Positions 31,983 through 45,200 of a stretch of 64,000 nt of DNA are shown piece by piece. The notes below the pieces were generated by a model. That model saw only the letters and a list, made by a program, of their open reading frames with translations, had not been told where the DNA came from and made no database searches. Both the position numbers and the translations under genes were made by a program. Positions within the stretch are counted from its first letter, which is position 1; each line of letters begins with the position of its first letter. The stretch spans positions 29,293,459 to 29,357,458 of the forward strand of contig CM066919.1 of the NCBI GenBank assembly GCA_033964015.1, in the 5' to 3' direction. The stretch is from Scolanthus callimorphus. Taxonomy: Eukaryota > Cnidaria > Anthozoa > Actiniaria > Edwardsiidae.

Positions 31983-32660
31983 CTGGGACGTACGTCGTAA
32001 CCACCTGTGCTGTGATCGGGAACGCTTCAAAGATATTGAAGGGCAGTAACCCGTAATTTTTCTAGTGGACATAAGAGCGAGGGCGAAGCGTAAGATCATC
32101 ATTTGCACAAGGGCAAGTAATTGATATATTAAAACAAGACGTTCAACGTACATTTGTGGCCGTGTAGCATGGTGAATGTGAGAAATGAATTACAAAGTCA
32201 CGATGAGATGCTAATGGCGGCTTTGCAGCATATGTAAGTATTTTTGGGAGCAATGCTACCTCGAGAGCAATAGTTGTGGAACTATCACCGTAAAAATGGA
32301 TGCATTCTCTCGTTTTAGGGGATAACGGTAGGAACAGATATTAGCGTAATTAATCAATGGTACTGATATTCGTCTTCACGTCACGAAGTTGGGGAGTCAT
32401 TAAGCCCCACCACTTAGAGCAAGCTTCGCGGTCCTTGTGTGCCCGCTACAGCCTATTCCCTGTCTTTGTGCGGGTTTCCTGCGGTAAAACGTGAGCCGAG
32501 TGGAAGCGTGAGGGCTTGATGTGGCTCTCTCCCTAAAAACCACAGGAAACCCGCCCATGAATGCAAAGGACTGTGTCGGCCTAATGTATGTAGTAGAAGT
32601 ATGCGAAGTAGGGTGAACTGAGAAGGAATAGATCATGGTAATCATATCGTGGCGTGTTCT

Positions 32661-35600
32661 CTACACTAACCTTGAGCTGATTTCGGCGGATATTTGCTCC
32701 AGTGTTTTATTTTTGGTCTCAGGTACAAATGTGTAAATGAACACCAAGGCTAATACACATATCGCCCCATACAGGAAGAACGTCCCAGAGGTGCCTATAG
32801 AACCTTACAGAAATGGGAAGAAAGAAAAATACCGTATAAGCAACATGGGAGTCTGAAGAAAAGTTTTTTCCTCTGAAATTAATCTTAGATACTGGGACAA
32901 CAACGAAAGGATTCAGTAAAATTTCACATTTATCCTATGGCCACGCACACACACCGTTTAAACCGTAAACAACAGCCTACATGTACTATTGTATTATTAC
33001 CGGTATCTCTCTTTTGAATTCAAGTTATATGTAATCCAGTGTATACTGCAACATGTTGTTAATAAACAATATTATTATTACTTTCTTTGAGCAAACGTTA
33101 CTCCGGTAACGTAAACGAAAGAGTGGTATTTTGCCCAAAATAAATCTTAAAAAGTATAGTTCCCTCGTTTTGCCTGATTTGTGTTCTGCCGTCGTGGAAA
33201 TCACAACACAGGTAGTTACGTGATTCCTGTACATCACGCTGCCTTTGAGTTCAAGAAAGTCCACCAAGCCCTACCTGAACTCTAGTGTAACACAATGACA
33301 GCTTGTCACGTTGTCTATCGTACTTACTGAGGAGCTCGAGAAAAGTGAAAGAGACGAAAAGATTTGTCCCCCAGTTCATGACGGTGGCGAATGAAAAGGC
33401 GCGACCTTTGATTGCAGACGGGAAGATCTCGCTGAGAAGAAGCCAGCACACTGAAAAAGAAACTGTGTCGTTGGTGAATTCAAACAATGAAATGTGCTAT
33501 GCATTAGGATCTCTGGGACAGGATGTTTGGTCGGATCTCGGATTAGCCTGCCTGCAGGAGGTTGCTGGGTGTTTATCACGGAAATTGCGCTTTGGCGCGC
33601 ATTGTTGCTCAAAATCCAAGATGGCGCCCGATCACCGAACGGACCGGGTTTTCCGTGATAAACACCCAGCAACCACCTGCAAGCAGGCTAATTAACAATT
33701 AGTATCACCCAACTAGTGGACTGTTGTCAATGCTGCATTCTGATTGGCTACGCTACTAGGGGACTATTATCAATCAACATGAAAACAATGGCGGCCGCTT
33801 CTCGTTTTGTCGAGGCTTCTGGTGATTTTTTAACACAATTTTTCACTTTTTTGTCCAACTAGTTGGGTGATACTAAAACAATTAGACCTCACGCCCTCAA
33901 GGGCCACGGGCCAATAGCCCATTCGGCCTTCGGCACCATAAAGTTTAAAATTCGAGATGTATACACGCTACCTTGTTAATACGGTCATGTTTACGTACCT
34001 GGACCAAACCCGAACGAGAACCCCGCTACGAAGGACACAAGGCCAGCTAATGCCACGTATTGTAAGGCTGATGAAACCGGTTTAGCAGGTTCTGGCGTAG
34101 GACGAGAACTTGTATTTGATCGATAGATTTCTCCAGATGAGATGTTTGGAAATGGTGTAAAGATGGGATAGGACTTGTTAAGGTGTGGTTGGGCTTGAGT
34201 GCTGTTGATGGCAATGTGTATGGAAGAGGTGTAGTAGCACTTTTGGGGCATCTTTAGCGGTTGGATGTAGGACACGACACTCAGAGTCAAGATGCTGAGC
34301 GTCATAATAGAGACGCCAATTAGTAAGAACCGGCGACGCCCTGAAGTGGAAGTAACATCACAAGGAATTAATGCACTGGAATCAAGATGCATAATATTGA
34401 AGTACAGACACTAATCTCTTTAATCGTGAAAACTTTGCGCAAATAGGACATTTGCACTATTGCGTCATTTGACTACGACTACCAGAATCCTTTTCAGTTT
34501 TCTTTTCTTCTGCAGATCAGCCGCTATTGAAAAAAAGGCGGTAATTGCGCGAACAAACGGGAAAACGCAAATGTTTCTAGTAAAATACGTCATAACGAAA
34601 ATTTCCTTCGTATTCCAGGAATCTTCTGGTCCCAACACAGCTAGCTCTCCACAAGTTTAACAAATCGCGAATTCTGTTTTTCAAATCGGAATTTACGCCA
34701 CATATTCTGCCCATTCATTATTTCAGTTGAAATTCATTTTACCATTCGGCATCACAATCATAGAACCCGCGCATCCAAAACGCGTACCAACATATCCTTA
34801 ATATAATGATGAAGCACAAAAGAATTGTACCAAAAATTGTATGGAACATTTGAACGAATAAAATCTACTTACCAGCCTTGTCAACTGTGCTCAAAGAAAT
34901 GATTGTTGCAAAAAGCTGCAAGAGAATTTGCATGACATAAGTTGACAATCTGGATGATGACTGATGATGAGGTATGATGAACATGATGATGGTGCACACG
35001 ATGAATAGTGATGATCAGGATGATGTAATAGAATATAATGATGACTTATCGTGTATAGCATGAAAGAAATACGTCGCGCCAACGTCGTGCCGAACTCAAT
35101 TCTATTAGGTTCGACGTGGCGCGACAATGGCGCGACAGTGTAGTGGTTTCAAACGTCGAACCAAAATGCGGGCGGGCACACGGCCAACGGGAGAAACTTG
35201 AATTTGTTTCTCAATTGAACAAACGTATAACGCCATTCCCCCGCCATTCACCATTATTTAGTGCCTTCATGTCTTGCAAAACGTCCCCGTAATGTTCTGT
35301 ACTTTTGGAGTTTTTCGTGTTCTGAAAGAAGAGTTTCTTTGTAATCCGTTGTTTGCAATAATATCTGCTACATCGTCTACTTCCTTCATTGTCCACACAT
35401 TCGACGGCCCTTCTTGTTTTTTTCGCCTTTCTTTTGGTTCTTCTCTTCGGAAAAAGATTCAGACGAGTCCGCCATATTTCTTTCCTTTTTTCCCTCTCTC
35501 TTTTTTTGCGACTGCGCACAACGACGTAAAAACCGGTTTGGTAAGTTTTTAATTCATTCTGTAATTTATGCATTGAGTTCGACACGACGATGGCACGGCA

Positions 35601-38600
35601 TTTGAAACCAAGTCGCGCTTCAGTCGGGTAGCACGGCAACACATGTCGAGCCAGAGTCGTGCCTAATAGAATAGTCGAGCCTAATTCAAATTTGGTTTCA
35701 AACGTCGTGCTAGAGTCGCGCTATCGTCGAACCTAATTGAGGACTTGAGTTCGGCACGACGTTGGCGCGACGTTTGAAACGGGCCTTACTGCTTGCAGTC
35801 CCTTCTTTGGCGAATGTCCGCAAATCGAGAGAGAGTTTGTTTCTCTTGTGAATTAGGACTTTCTCTCGATTTACAGACGTTCGGCAAAAAAGGGAGTACA
35901 GGCAGTCTAGAATTACCTTAGCGAAGCCTATCCCTAACGAAGCTAAAGTGGCTTTGTTCCCACTATTGAATCCCAAGTCCTCAAAGATAGTGGACGCATA
36001 ATACACAACAGTGGGCTGCCCTGTGATCTGGGAAAGGAAGAAGCAAGAAGATTTGTAAAATTGGACAGGGAAAACGGAGAAGGAAAACAGCAAATTTTCA
36101 TTGCCATTAAATGTGCTTGACAAACCTGCTGAAAGAATACAAGCCCTCCACCTATAATCATCCTTCTCCTCATGTTATCCATGCGGCTAAACAGATCCCA
36201 CAAACTGTATTTCTGTTAAAGTAAAGCATTCACACTGTTAGAGCAGTTTTTGCATGACTGTGAACATTTGCGGCACATTCCGCACGTTGTCTGTGCTGTA
36301 TTGGTAAACAACAGACCTCTTTTGCTTGGGGACGTAATGTTTTCCCATTTAAGATCACGTGACATTCCCATGAGTATTCTTTCTTTGTGTTTCTGCTATG
36401 CATTGAAGGATATATGAATATGGAAGCATCATAATTAGATTATTCAAATGAATGCCACATGATCTAAAATTAGCCTGCTTGCAGGCAGCTTACTGGGTGT
36501 TTTATAGAGGAAAACCTGGTCTGTTCGCTGATTGGACGCCATCTTGGACTTTCAGAGGCGCAAAACTCCTGCTCACCCCAAGATGGATTACAACAGTAAA
36601 ATATGGCACATAGTGAAATGTGCAGAAGGAATTTAAAGATAAGGAGTAAACCATCTAGCTGTATGGTATTCAAATACAAGAGAAAGGCAAGACTATTAAA
36701 CCACACACAGTACTACCAAGCCAGTTAGTTATTAGGTGATATTACACACATGGGAATAATCAATCTGAGTATGTTAAAGACTCACATATTCCGTTCTAAA
36801 GCCTGCCTTGATCTTCATTAGCTCATCATGTGGGTCCCCTGCCCACTGTAATTGTTGTATACTCTCACATGCCTGAAGTACAATCATGCACACAATAGAA
36901 TTGTACTTGATAATCATCCCATTTATAAAAAAATGTTGTTTTTTTAACCTCTCTCCACAAGAAGAAGAATATGAGCACAAAATGCATTGGGTGTACATGC
37001 ACTGCATCATCTGCATGGGAAACATGCTTATTAGTTTTTTTTAATTAATCTTGTAATTAAGAATAATCTTGTAATTAAGAATAATGAAGTTACGCAAAGT
37101 TATGAACCTGGGAGGGACTCCCCACAAAAATATACAGGGTTCATCATCAGCAACCCTAAGGGATGGCAAACAGGGGTGGTCCATAGCAAATTGGGTTTGG
37201 CCAAAAACAAAACAAAAACAAAGTGGTAGCAAATAAGACATACAAAATTGACTACTGTAGGCTACCAATAGTGTGAGATACTCTAAGGAATAGGATAATC
37301 ATGCTCATATGTTTTTAGGTGGAATACCCCATAGACCCATATCACATTAACATGGCTTAATAATATCTTATAGTTATCAGGAAAGGAAGTCCAGTATTCA
37401 ATTTAGAAAAGCCACCAATACCTTCTCGTCTTTGCCATTAACAATCAGCCATCTTGGACTCTTTGGCAAGAACAACATTCCAACTCCTTGAATAAAGGCA
37501 GGAACACCAGAGAGACCAAACATATAACGCCTACAGACAAAAAATGTCCAGAAATAAGACAAACCTGTCTTCATAGAATGGTCTTTCTTAGAAAAAAATA
37601 TGTGAGTTTCAGAAGTTTGGGATTTTAATTTTGTCTTGTTGGTGAGCAAAGATTTGAGGAGATGCTTTGGCTTTACTATTCTAGGCTAGTCAAGCTACAA
37701 CCAAACTCATTGTAGTGAAACCTGGAATTCTCTGATATTCGCATGCCAGTATAATAAGTAATACCGTAAGTATCGGTAAGTAATAATGAAGGACAGAGGT
37801 ATCTGTACAGTATTATTAAACTTGTCTTGGTGACATACCATCCATTTGGTAAACTGATAAAAAGGTAGTTGACCAGATATGCTACAAGCAATCCACTGCA
37901 TATGCCCAGCTCATTAAGGGAAACAAGCATTCCACGCCATCTCTAAAAGAAGAAGAAGAAACATAAAAAGAACAAAGCTTTGACTACTTGTGGTCAATTC
38001 TCATTGAAAAACAGATGTTATAATGGTATAGCTCACGTCTTCAAAAGTCTCTATGAGTTTGTTCTCCATGATTTACATTATTTGCTATAATTTTGTTGCA
38101 ATCCATCATAACATGTACCTACTGTTATCATAGATCCTATGATAGGAGAGAGGGAGGGCCAGGGAGAGGGGAGTTTGAAGCCCCCAGCCACCCCCCTTAT
38201 TGAAAAACTCTTGCATTTTCTACAGGCCCACCCTCAACTTTCTCATCCTTGTCCTTCCCAGTGCATACAAATTACCAACTGCAGACACAAACACGACTGC
38301 TGTAGATGTGGAATGATAAAGCACACAGGTTGCTTGTTTGTGTAACAAATCTGGAAAATGAACAACACGGAAAACTTACAGCAGGAGCAATTTCCGAAAT
38401 GTAGATGCATTCAGCAATTGCTGAGAGAGAGACACCAAAACCAACAATCAACCTGCCAATAACCTGCAATGGAAACAAATCCTTTGATCATGTAATGCTG
38501 CACTTCAATTATTTTTGCACTCTCAGCATTTAAAATTTAATGGATAGTAATTTCAGGAGAGCAGGTGCCATTCTCCAAAAAAAATGATGACAATTTCAGT

Positions 38601-41600
38601 GATGACATTAATTATGAAAGCAACCACGATGATGATGATGATGATGATGAATGGTGTTCTCATGAAGATGGTGGTGATGTTGATGCTGTTGATGATCAAT
38701 TATCGAACAGGTCTGTTCTTTGAGATGGGCAGGGGTGTATTGTTGCTATCTTTCAATGTTTTGTTTTGTCATTCACTTCTGATGTGTTCATCTGATTGTT
38801 AGTAGTGCACAAGGGAAGCAGTAAACACATACAGTTTACAAATGATTCTGGTTCATGTCTAATGTTTAATATAAACAATTTATACAGGCCCCGACATTGT
38901 GACCATATTGTCGCCAATGGCGACTAAACGTGGGGCTTGGTGACCACAATTTGAGAGCTAGTCGCCAAATGGCCCCAAATTTTTCTACTTTCAGCTGAGA
39001 TCCATGTTAATGGGGCGAATAAATGTTTGCATTTTGGCAACTAAAATTTTTGAATTGGTCGCCAATGGCGCCCGGTGAAAAAAGTTAATGTCGGGCCCTC
39101 GGTTAATCGGGCCCTGATTAACCTGATTCACTCACCAGTACTGGAAAGGACTGAGCAATAGCAAGTATTATTGCACCAACAAAAAATATCACAGAATTAA
39201 TTATGATGGCAAGTCGTCGTCCAAGAAAATCAATGGCGAAGCCTGTGTAAAGAAAAATAATGCTTTCAAAGAGAATTCTAGTAGCATTCTATGTTCAATA
39301 TACATCCCCACTTGTGGATCAATACCATGCCTTTTAATAGTACCATGGCAGGTGTGTGTGCACCTGTATGTAAATAACATTAAAAAACATTATGGAATAT
39401 ATTAATTATACCCTGCATAGAGATATGGGGTACTGAATGGTGTTTTGAAAAATCTAGAATCTAGTGCATACCTCAAAAAACATTCTGGATATGCCCTGCA
39501 TGGAGATATGGGGTACTGAATGGTGTTTTGAAAAACCTAGAATATTCTATGGATTCAGGAGCACATTGTGGATGTGGTATACCGGTAGTTCTGAGGAGTT
39601 AAGCTCTCTTTGGTGAGGTGTACTCTCAGACAGTCTCAGTCTGATTTTGCTGAAAAGTCTCAGAGTACCCGGTACCAGTAGCATTTGAAACCCTCAGATA
39701 TGACAAAGTGAACATTATGACAGACCTCCTGTCAGTGAGGCAACAACAGCACCAATCAGCATTGAGCTAACAACCATTTCCTGTTGGGTGCAGGATAATG
39801 TAAATTCCTGTCGAAGCTGCAGTACTGCCCCTGATACAATACCTGGTACAGAAAAAAAAAACAGATAAGCAGAGATTAGAAGACTTGTTTCCTATAGCTG
39901 AAGCTGAGAATGCAAGGCATTTTTTTCAACTTATTTGCTATTGCAATGCAGATTGGCTGAACATAACATAGTATTCACCTGTAATAATTTGTGAAAAGCA
40001 CTCACCTATATCATAACCAAACAGAACCCCTCCCAGGGCTGCCATACACGAGGCCAGACAGAGATACACCATGCCTTTGCCATGACAACACCCAGTTGAT
40101 CTGAACAGTGAAACATGGAAATAAAGGGGTAGTGATGGAGTCACTGGAGTCTTGGAGTCTCTGATTTTTTCTACAGCAGCCTCGGAGTCTCAGACTTTTA
40201 TTTCATTATTCTGACTTGTAAGCAAAGCACGGTATCGTCAGATGCATATTTTTTTGGGTATGAAATTTGTAGTAAAAGTATTTTTGGGGAGTTGAAACTT
40301 ATGACAGTCTAGCTGATCATCAAGATACAGCCTTAACCTTAAGCTATTTCCAGGAAGCATACTAGGATGGGCAAGATCATGTGTATGCTGGTATTAAATA
40401 GCCTTTTTAGACTAAAGGTGGGTATTTTTGGGGTATCAAATTTTGGGAGCAGGTATTTTTTTGGGATATAAAATACCTGGCTCAGGTAATTTTTATATCC
40501 GAGTACCCCCCTGGGCATTCCCTACTGGAATGCTGAAAAAGGGATCTGAGTCTAACAAAACACTGTGTGCATGTCATCTGTGAAATTATACTCTGTACTG
40601 GACAACAAAAAAGTAACAGAATTGCTCACCTGGTAATTGGTTGTACAAGTTCGAACTGCTCCAAATATCTATCGCCTTCCTTGGGTTTCTTTGGGAGTGA
40701 TGATGGAATAAGGCTTACTAAAGCAAAAATCAGACAAGGACCTTAGAATATTATTATTAGTTTTGAGCCTTTCTTGACTAGCTCTTTCTAATGCACCTAC
40801 TAATATAGTCATAATAACAATTTGAAATTTTCATAGCATTTTGATGACGTCATTTTCCCACCAAAAGTCGTAAATTTGAAAAATGTAAAACCATAGGTAC
40901 CTCGAACGTCTGATGAACTACTTACATGTGACGTTTGGCTGCAAATGGATGAAAACTCTTGGAGAAATACTGTACTGGCGGGATTTGATGAATTGCCAGC
41001 CCAGTGTGGTCCCATTCATGGGAAAGGTGATTGTCCCATGGCCACAATGATTGGGAAGTAAAAAGATATATTATAGCCATATTCACACTAGAGGATGGAA
41101 AACTTGTCATGACGGGTTTTTGTCTGACGAGTTTTCCATCAAAAATCTGTCTTGTCCTTGTTTCATAATAAGATTTACTGTCAAAAATCTGTCTCGTTCC
41201 GGGTTCTCACGAGTTTTCCGTCGGGACGAAAAACTCGTCTCAGACAAGTTTTCTGTCTCTAGTGTGAATACGGCTATTATATAAAGGAGAGATGGGTGAA
41301 AAACTGAAAAGATGTGTTGTGTAGCATGTGACTGAATGTCTCGTCTTACAGAAGCGATATATTGTAATGACTCACTGTCGCTAGAGCGCTCTTGTAAAAA
41401 GGTTATTAAACAAACAAAGCTTGAGTTATTTGAAACTACTGTGACTTATTTGTGACTAAAAGCAAGGAATATCAACATCTTTAGAAAATAAACGCGAACT
41501 TGATCCAGATGAGTAGGCTTATGCACTAGTCATTTGTTTCCACCAACCCCCAACCCCCGCGACATACAGTAGCAGGGGAATTTGAAACAGATGTTGGGGA

Positions 41601-42038
41601 GAACGCCTTGGCAAATTCCCTACACCCCGGGGAAACATTTCCTACACCCAAGGGACAAATTCCACCCTCCACAACATGGATACAAGAAACTTTCCTAATA
41701 CTATCAAAACCAGTAGAGTGTCTTTTCCGAAATGAAAAAGACAGATGTTTTGTTTCCCCCGCCATTCCCCCGGCCGGTTATCTGAGCCATAGCAAATTTG
41801 TAAACTCCCTGGGATCGGGGCACGAATACAAGACAAACCACTGATATTTCCCCCACTATTGCCTGGCAAAATCCCCGCATGTCGCGGGGGTTGGGGGTCG
41901 GTGGAAGCAAATGACTAGTGCATTAGACAAACGATTCTTTGATGCATGGACTAAAACCCTCAGAATTTTGACTCGGACCACTTATGTTTTACCTGTATCG
42001 ACTGCCCCTTCTCCTTCCTCGTCCTCCTGCTCCTCCAT
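32661..42038 (-). CDS. SLC2A12: Class III facilitative sugar transporter (GLUT12-like), 15 exons
   Basis: MFS hexose transporter of the plasma or endomembrane. Minus-strand exons, all with GT-AG borders: 42038-41993, 40717-40630, 40100-40006, 39842-39726, 39242-39136, 38463-38380, 37942-37839, 37530-37422, 36872-36786, 36212-36126, 36027-35917, 34915-34873, 34340-33999, 33450-33328, 32794-32661. They sum to 1677 nt, 558 residues, with no frame break. Motifs: FGYDIG in TM1 (exon 3), [26 protein letters not shown] (about 116-125), SLNELGI, LPKSPRW (235-241), FFQQITGQP (about 305-313), GRRRF (360), WLLLSEIFP (about 476-484), VPETKNKTL (538-546). The long extracellular loop before TM10 (about 385-445, several N-x-S/T) is the class III mark. 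Many blocks match vertebrate GLUT12. The last exon could instead splice onward at a GTTAGT after SSR. Confidence 0.92.
33543..33692. mobile_element. Hairpin MITE in transporter intron 13
   Basis: Inverted ends TTAGCCTGCCTGCAGG / CTGCAAGCAGGCTAA, with GTTGCTGGGTGTTTATCACG arms. A solo end lies at about 36470-36520. Confidence 0.85.
33699..33876. mobile_element. Hairpin MITE in transporter intron 13
   Basis: Inverted ends TTAGTATCACCCAACTAG / CTAGTTGGGTGATACTAA, starting 7 bp after the preceding MITE. Confidence 0.85.
35064..35790. mobile_element. Foldback element in transporter intron 11
   Basis: Inverted repeats built on GAGTTCGGCACGACGTTGGC(GCGACG) at both ends, with further internal copies (35575-35750). 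No coding capacity. Confidence 0.65.
36335..36470. mobile_element. Hairpin MITE copy (GTAATGTTTTCC type)
   Basis: Related to 28700-28850. It lies beside a solo GAGCAG-type end at 36241 and upstream of exon 9 of the transporter gene reading outward. Confidence 0.55.
38888..39098. mobile_element. MITE in transporter intron 5
   Basis: Inverted ends GGCCCCGACATT / AATGTCGGGCCC, with internal GTCGCCAATGGCG inverted motifs. Confidence 0.7.
39395..39552. repeat. Tandem duplication (two copies)
   Basis: Two copies of a segment containing CTGCATAGAGATATGGGGTA and ATGGTGTTTTGAAAAA, about 80 bp apart, in transporter intron 4. Confidence 0.85.
41067..41284. mobile_element. MITE in transporter intron 1
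   Basis: Inverted ends ATAGCCATATTCACACTAGA / TCTAGTGTGAATACGGCTAT. Confidence 0.8.
41521..41923. mobile_element. MITE in transporter intron 1
   Basis: Inverted ends ATGCACTAGTCATTTG / CAAATGACTAGTGCAT with arms containing ACCCCCAACCCCCGCGACAT. Confidence 0.85.
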
Positions 42039-42072
42039 ATCACGAAGGGTCAGGGTCTGCTCTACAAAATCT

Positions 42073-42093
42073 TTACATGTTGATGCGATTCAT
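42073..42093 (-). promoter_or_regulatory. Short upstream reading frame in the transporter leader
   Basis: ATG at 42093 opens a six-codon frame ending TAA at 42073, 34 bases before the main ATG at 42038. If the mRNA includes it, it could reduce translation of the transporter. Confidence 0.5.
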
Positions 42094-42099
42094 GTTTAG

Positions 42100-42235
42100 C
42101 GCCCCTCGCACCTCTCCGCCATCTTGGAAGGGAAAGTGTGTTAGGGGTCTGGGAGCGAGGATATCGTTCCCTTGCGCGCGCGCTGCATGTCGGTAGTTGT
42201 GTTACAATCGTCCATGCCGCCATTGTTTGAATAAA
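42100..42235 (-). promoter_or_regulatory. Probable transporter promoter with YY1-type motifs
   Basis: GC-rich island upstream of exon 1. On the minus strand it carries TTCCAAGATGGCGGAGAG (consensus YY1 core AAGATGGCGG) at about 42112-42129 and CAATGGCGGC near 42220. No TATA box seen. Confidence 0.45.
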
Positions 42236-42255
42236 ACAAATATCCTATGCCTTTA

Positions 42256-45200
42256 GGGGTGGACCATTAGAAATTGGGGGAGGGGGAGGATTGGGGCTTG
42301 TGGCAACTATTTTGCGTATGAATTTTTTTTCGGGGATCAGGTTGTGCAATAATGTTTATAAAAAAAAATGACTAAATCCTCAAATGCAACCATCAGTTTC
42401 AGGAGTTTTCTCTTCAGCGAACTCATAGTCCAGTCATTCTATGGAAAAAAAGGGGTCAACCCGTCACTAATTGCAACAGAAGGTTTCTCGACGGTTTCAG
42501 GTGCAGAAAGTCCCCCTTTATAACATACTAAAAGTCCTAAGAAATCCTATCACGGGAACACGGTGAAAAATAGCGTTTTTTAGGTCGCCTTGGAAAGGAT
42601 TTTTTCTGCATGAGAACGAGGCTGTGCATAATACTTCCTAAATATTATCCAAGATTTCTTTCTTTTGTGCAAGGAAATGTCCAAATGATATCCAAAATTT
42701 CAATCCTAATATTAATATTAGTCATGTAGACTAAGTTTTATTTCATATTTTTTTATTTTTCTCTCAAACGGCTGAGTATTTCTTGCTGAAAATTTCTTGA
42801 GCAAGTTGAGCATTAATAGAATGTTGAACTCGCAATTTTCTTGCTCGCATGCTTTGACACCACAATCTGCCTCAAACAAACTGAGTTTACATTATTATGA
42901 ATATAAAATAAAGTTGATTGAATCTGCTACGAATGCGAAGATCTAGCTAGCTACCTAATTGAGTAAAGCCCGTCACTACTAAAAGTGTTGCGTTTCTTTG
43001 CCGCCACACAAGCATCTGAATAGAGAACCGCTCGGGAAGAATTGCCTCAGTTACTATAGGAAGATTAGAAATCATCTTTCTACAGGTAAACATACCAAAG
43101 AATCAGCCGTCAACTCAACTCTCTGGAGCAGTTTTGTCGAGAGTACGCGGGATTAGCAGTGAGGGTTTTCCCTGCTAATTATGCACACGTTAATAAAGGC
43201 GACTGCGAGTGTTCCAAATTTATATTTAGCCATTTCATTGCAATGTATTCTATGTAGAAATATCTAATTCTTCGATTTTAAAAGAGCAATTTTAGAAAAA
43301 CAATGAGCATGAGTTTTTCAAAAGTTTATTTGCTTGTCAACTGAACGCTACATTCACTGATTACACGAACTAGTCAGTTGAAGTGGTTCTAGCCAATAAT
43401 TTTGTATCATATTATTTCAGAGGAGCAAAGTTTTCATTTTTGCCACATAATAATTTTCCAGCAAAGATTTGCCGAAAATTAGGCAAAGTGTTTTGCTCTA
43501 AGACTGTGGTCACACACACACACATCCAAATGACAAAAAGTTCCACATAAAAGGGCTTCGTTTTTCGAATTCAGGCGGGACAAAAGAGAATGAATACTAA
43601 AAAATGATGAATTAGTGATTAAATGGGCAAAACGGAAGACTGCGATAACTTTGGCATACAGGCAGTTATTATACTTGCTTTTCCTAGCGACTTTTGCCAG
43701 CGGTTTCTCAATAAAAATGCATTCAAACCACGTTGGTCCGCTTTTCCTTATCAATCATCCCCCCCCCCCCTCCCCCCTCCCCGGCCTGGGTAGCACTAGC
43801 GTGAAATAGGTTTGCCATTGCTTTCCTATTTCTGCCTCTGTTTAGAGTTTATATTTCATTGACAGCGAATTCTATTGTTCCTTCAAAAGTCTGGCAAAAA
43901 AGACAGCGCTAAGGCTGCTCGTCGGCGCTGTTGTGTTTTAGTCAATCAGCTGGCAAAGCTTTATATTGCAAAGTCAGAAAAGTCTGCCCAAGTCTTGCCA
44001 AGTGCGGCCCTGAACTGCTCTGTCGAGAGACTAACATACTAATTTCTGTTTGCGGTTTGCATACGCACTACGATAGCGCTGTTACAGGGGCTGCACCTAT
44101 CCCTGCTCGTTCGCGTAGAGAGCACATTGTTTCGGTGTCACGCTTACACGGGGTGCGACATATGAAATCAGCCAGAAGAGCTAGTGTGTACCCTATTTTG
44201 ACACTGCCAGCAAATAAATCCGAACCCCAAATGGCTGAAGTTTGCCGTGATATGCAGTGAGCAATGCGCAGCCAATAGGACGGATGTAATGGTCATACGG
44301 GAAAAAAAGGAGTACACATGAACAAATAATGCTAGCGAAGAGCGCGGTGATGATATTGTGGCAATCCCGGGCACAAATAACAGAATTTTGATCGTGTAAA
44401 TAACCTCCGCTAAAACCAAACTCCTTCTTGTTACAACAGAAGGCGCCGCACGTCAAGGGCTGGTGATCATTTATCGCCAGGAAGAGTAATATGATTTTTC
44501 TATGTTTGGGCGAGCGAAAGGGGGATCTCTCGAAAGAGGGGTAGCTGCAACCAATTGCAGCAACTTTTATTCATTTGCATTTTTCAGAACTGGATACGAT
44601 AAAAATTGCATCGCGCTTTGCGTCATTTGTTCCGCGCTTTGCGTCATTTGTTCCGCGCTCACGCACATCGTAGGATTCACCTATCCTACTCTTAGAAAAG
44701 GTTATGAGTAATTTGCGGCGCATGAGGAAGAAAAAAATCTACCTGGTTTGTCAACTATATACAAAATGGCATTTTCTCCTACATTTTTTCAGGGCTTGAT
44801 GAAATGCCTTTATCAAAATCACGCGCACCGAAAGAGGCATGCCACGGCCTTTATGCTTCCTATTTGAACTGCCTAGCACTAGTTCAAATAGCGAGTTGTG
44901 TGGGATGACGAAAACTCTTTAACAGCTCTAAGGAGCGTTATTCATAGTACTTTCAGAGGGGGATCACTGCAACTTGTTCGTTTATTCCACACCATACCAG
45001 GCGGTCGCACCCCCACACCATACCAGGCGCGGTAGTGAATTTGTATTTCATCCCCTAGCAAAAGGCAACACTTTGTGACGCGTTTGGAACGTCCTGAAAA
45101 TTCGAGCTCAGCTAGGAGTGGAGATGTGTCGGAATATTCCTTACACACGTCCCTGGGATGGGAAACGACTTCGCGAAACTACACTACAGTGGCGCGTCAC

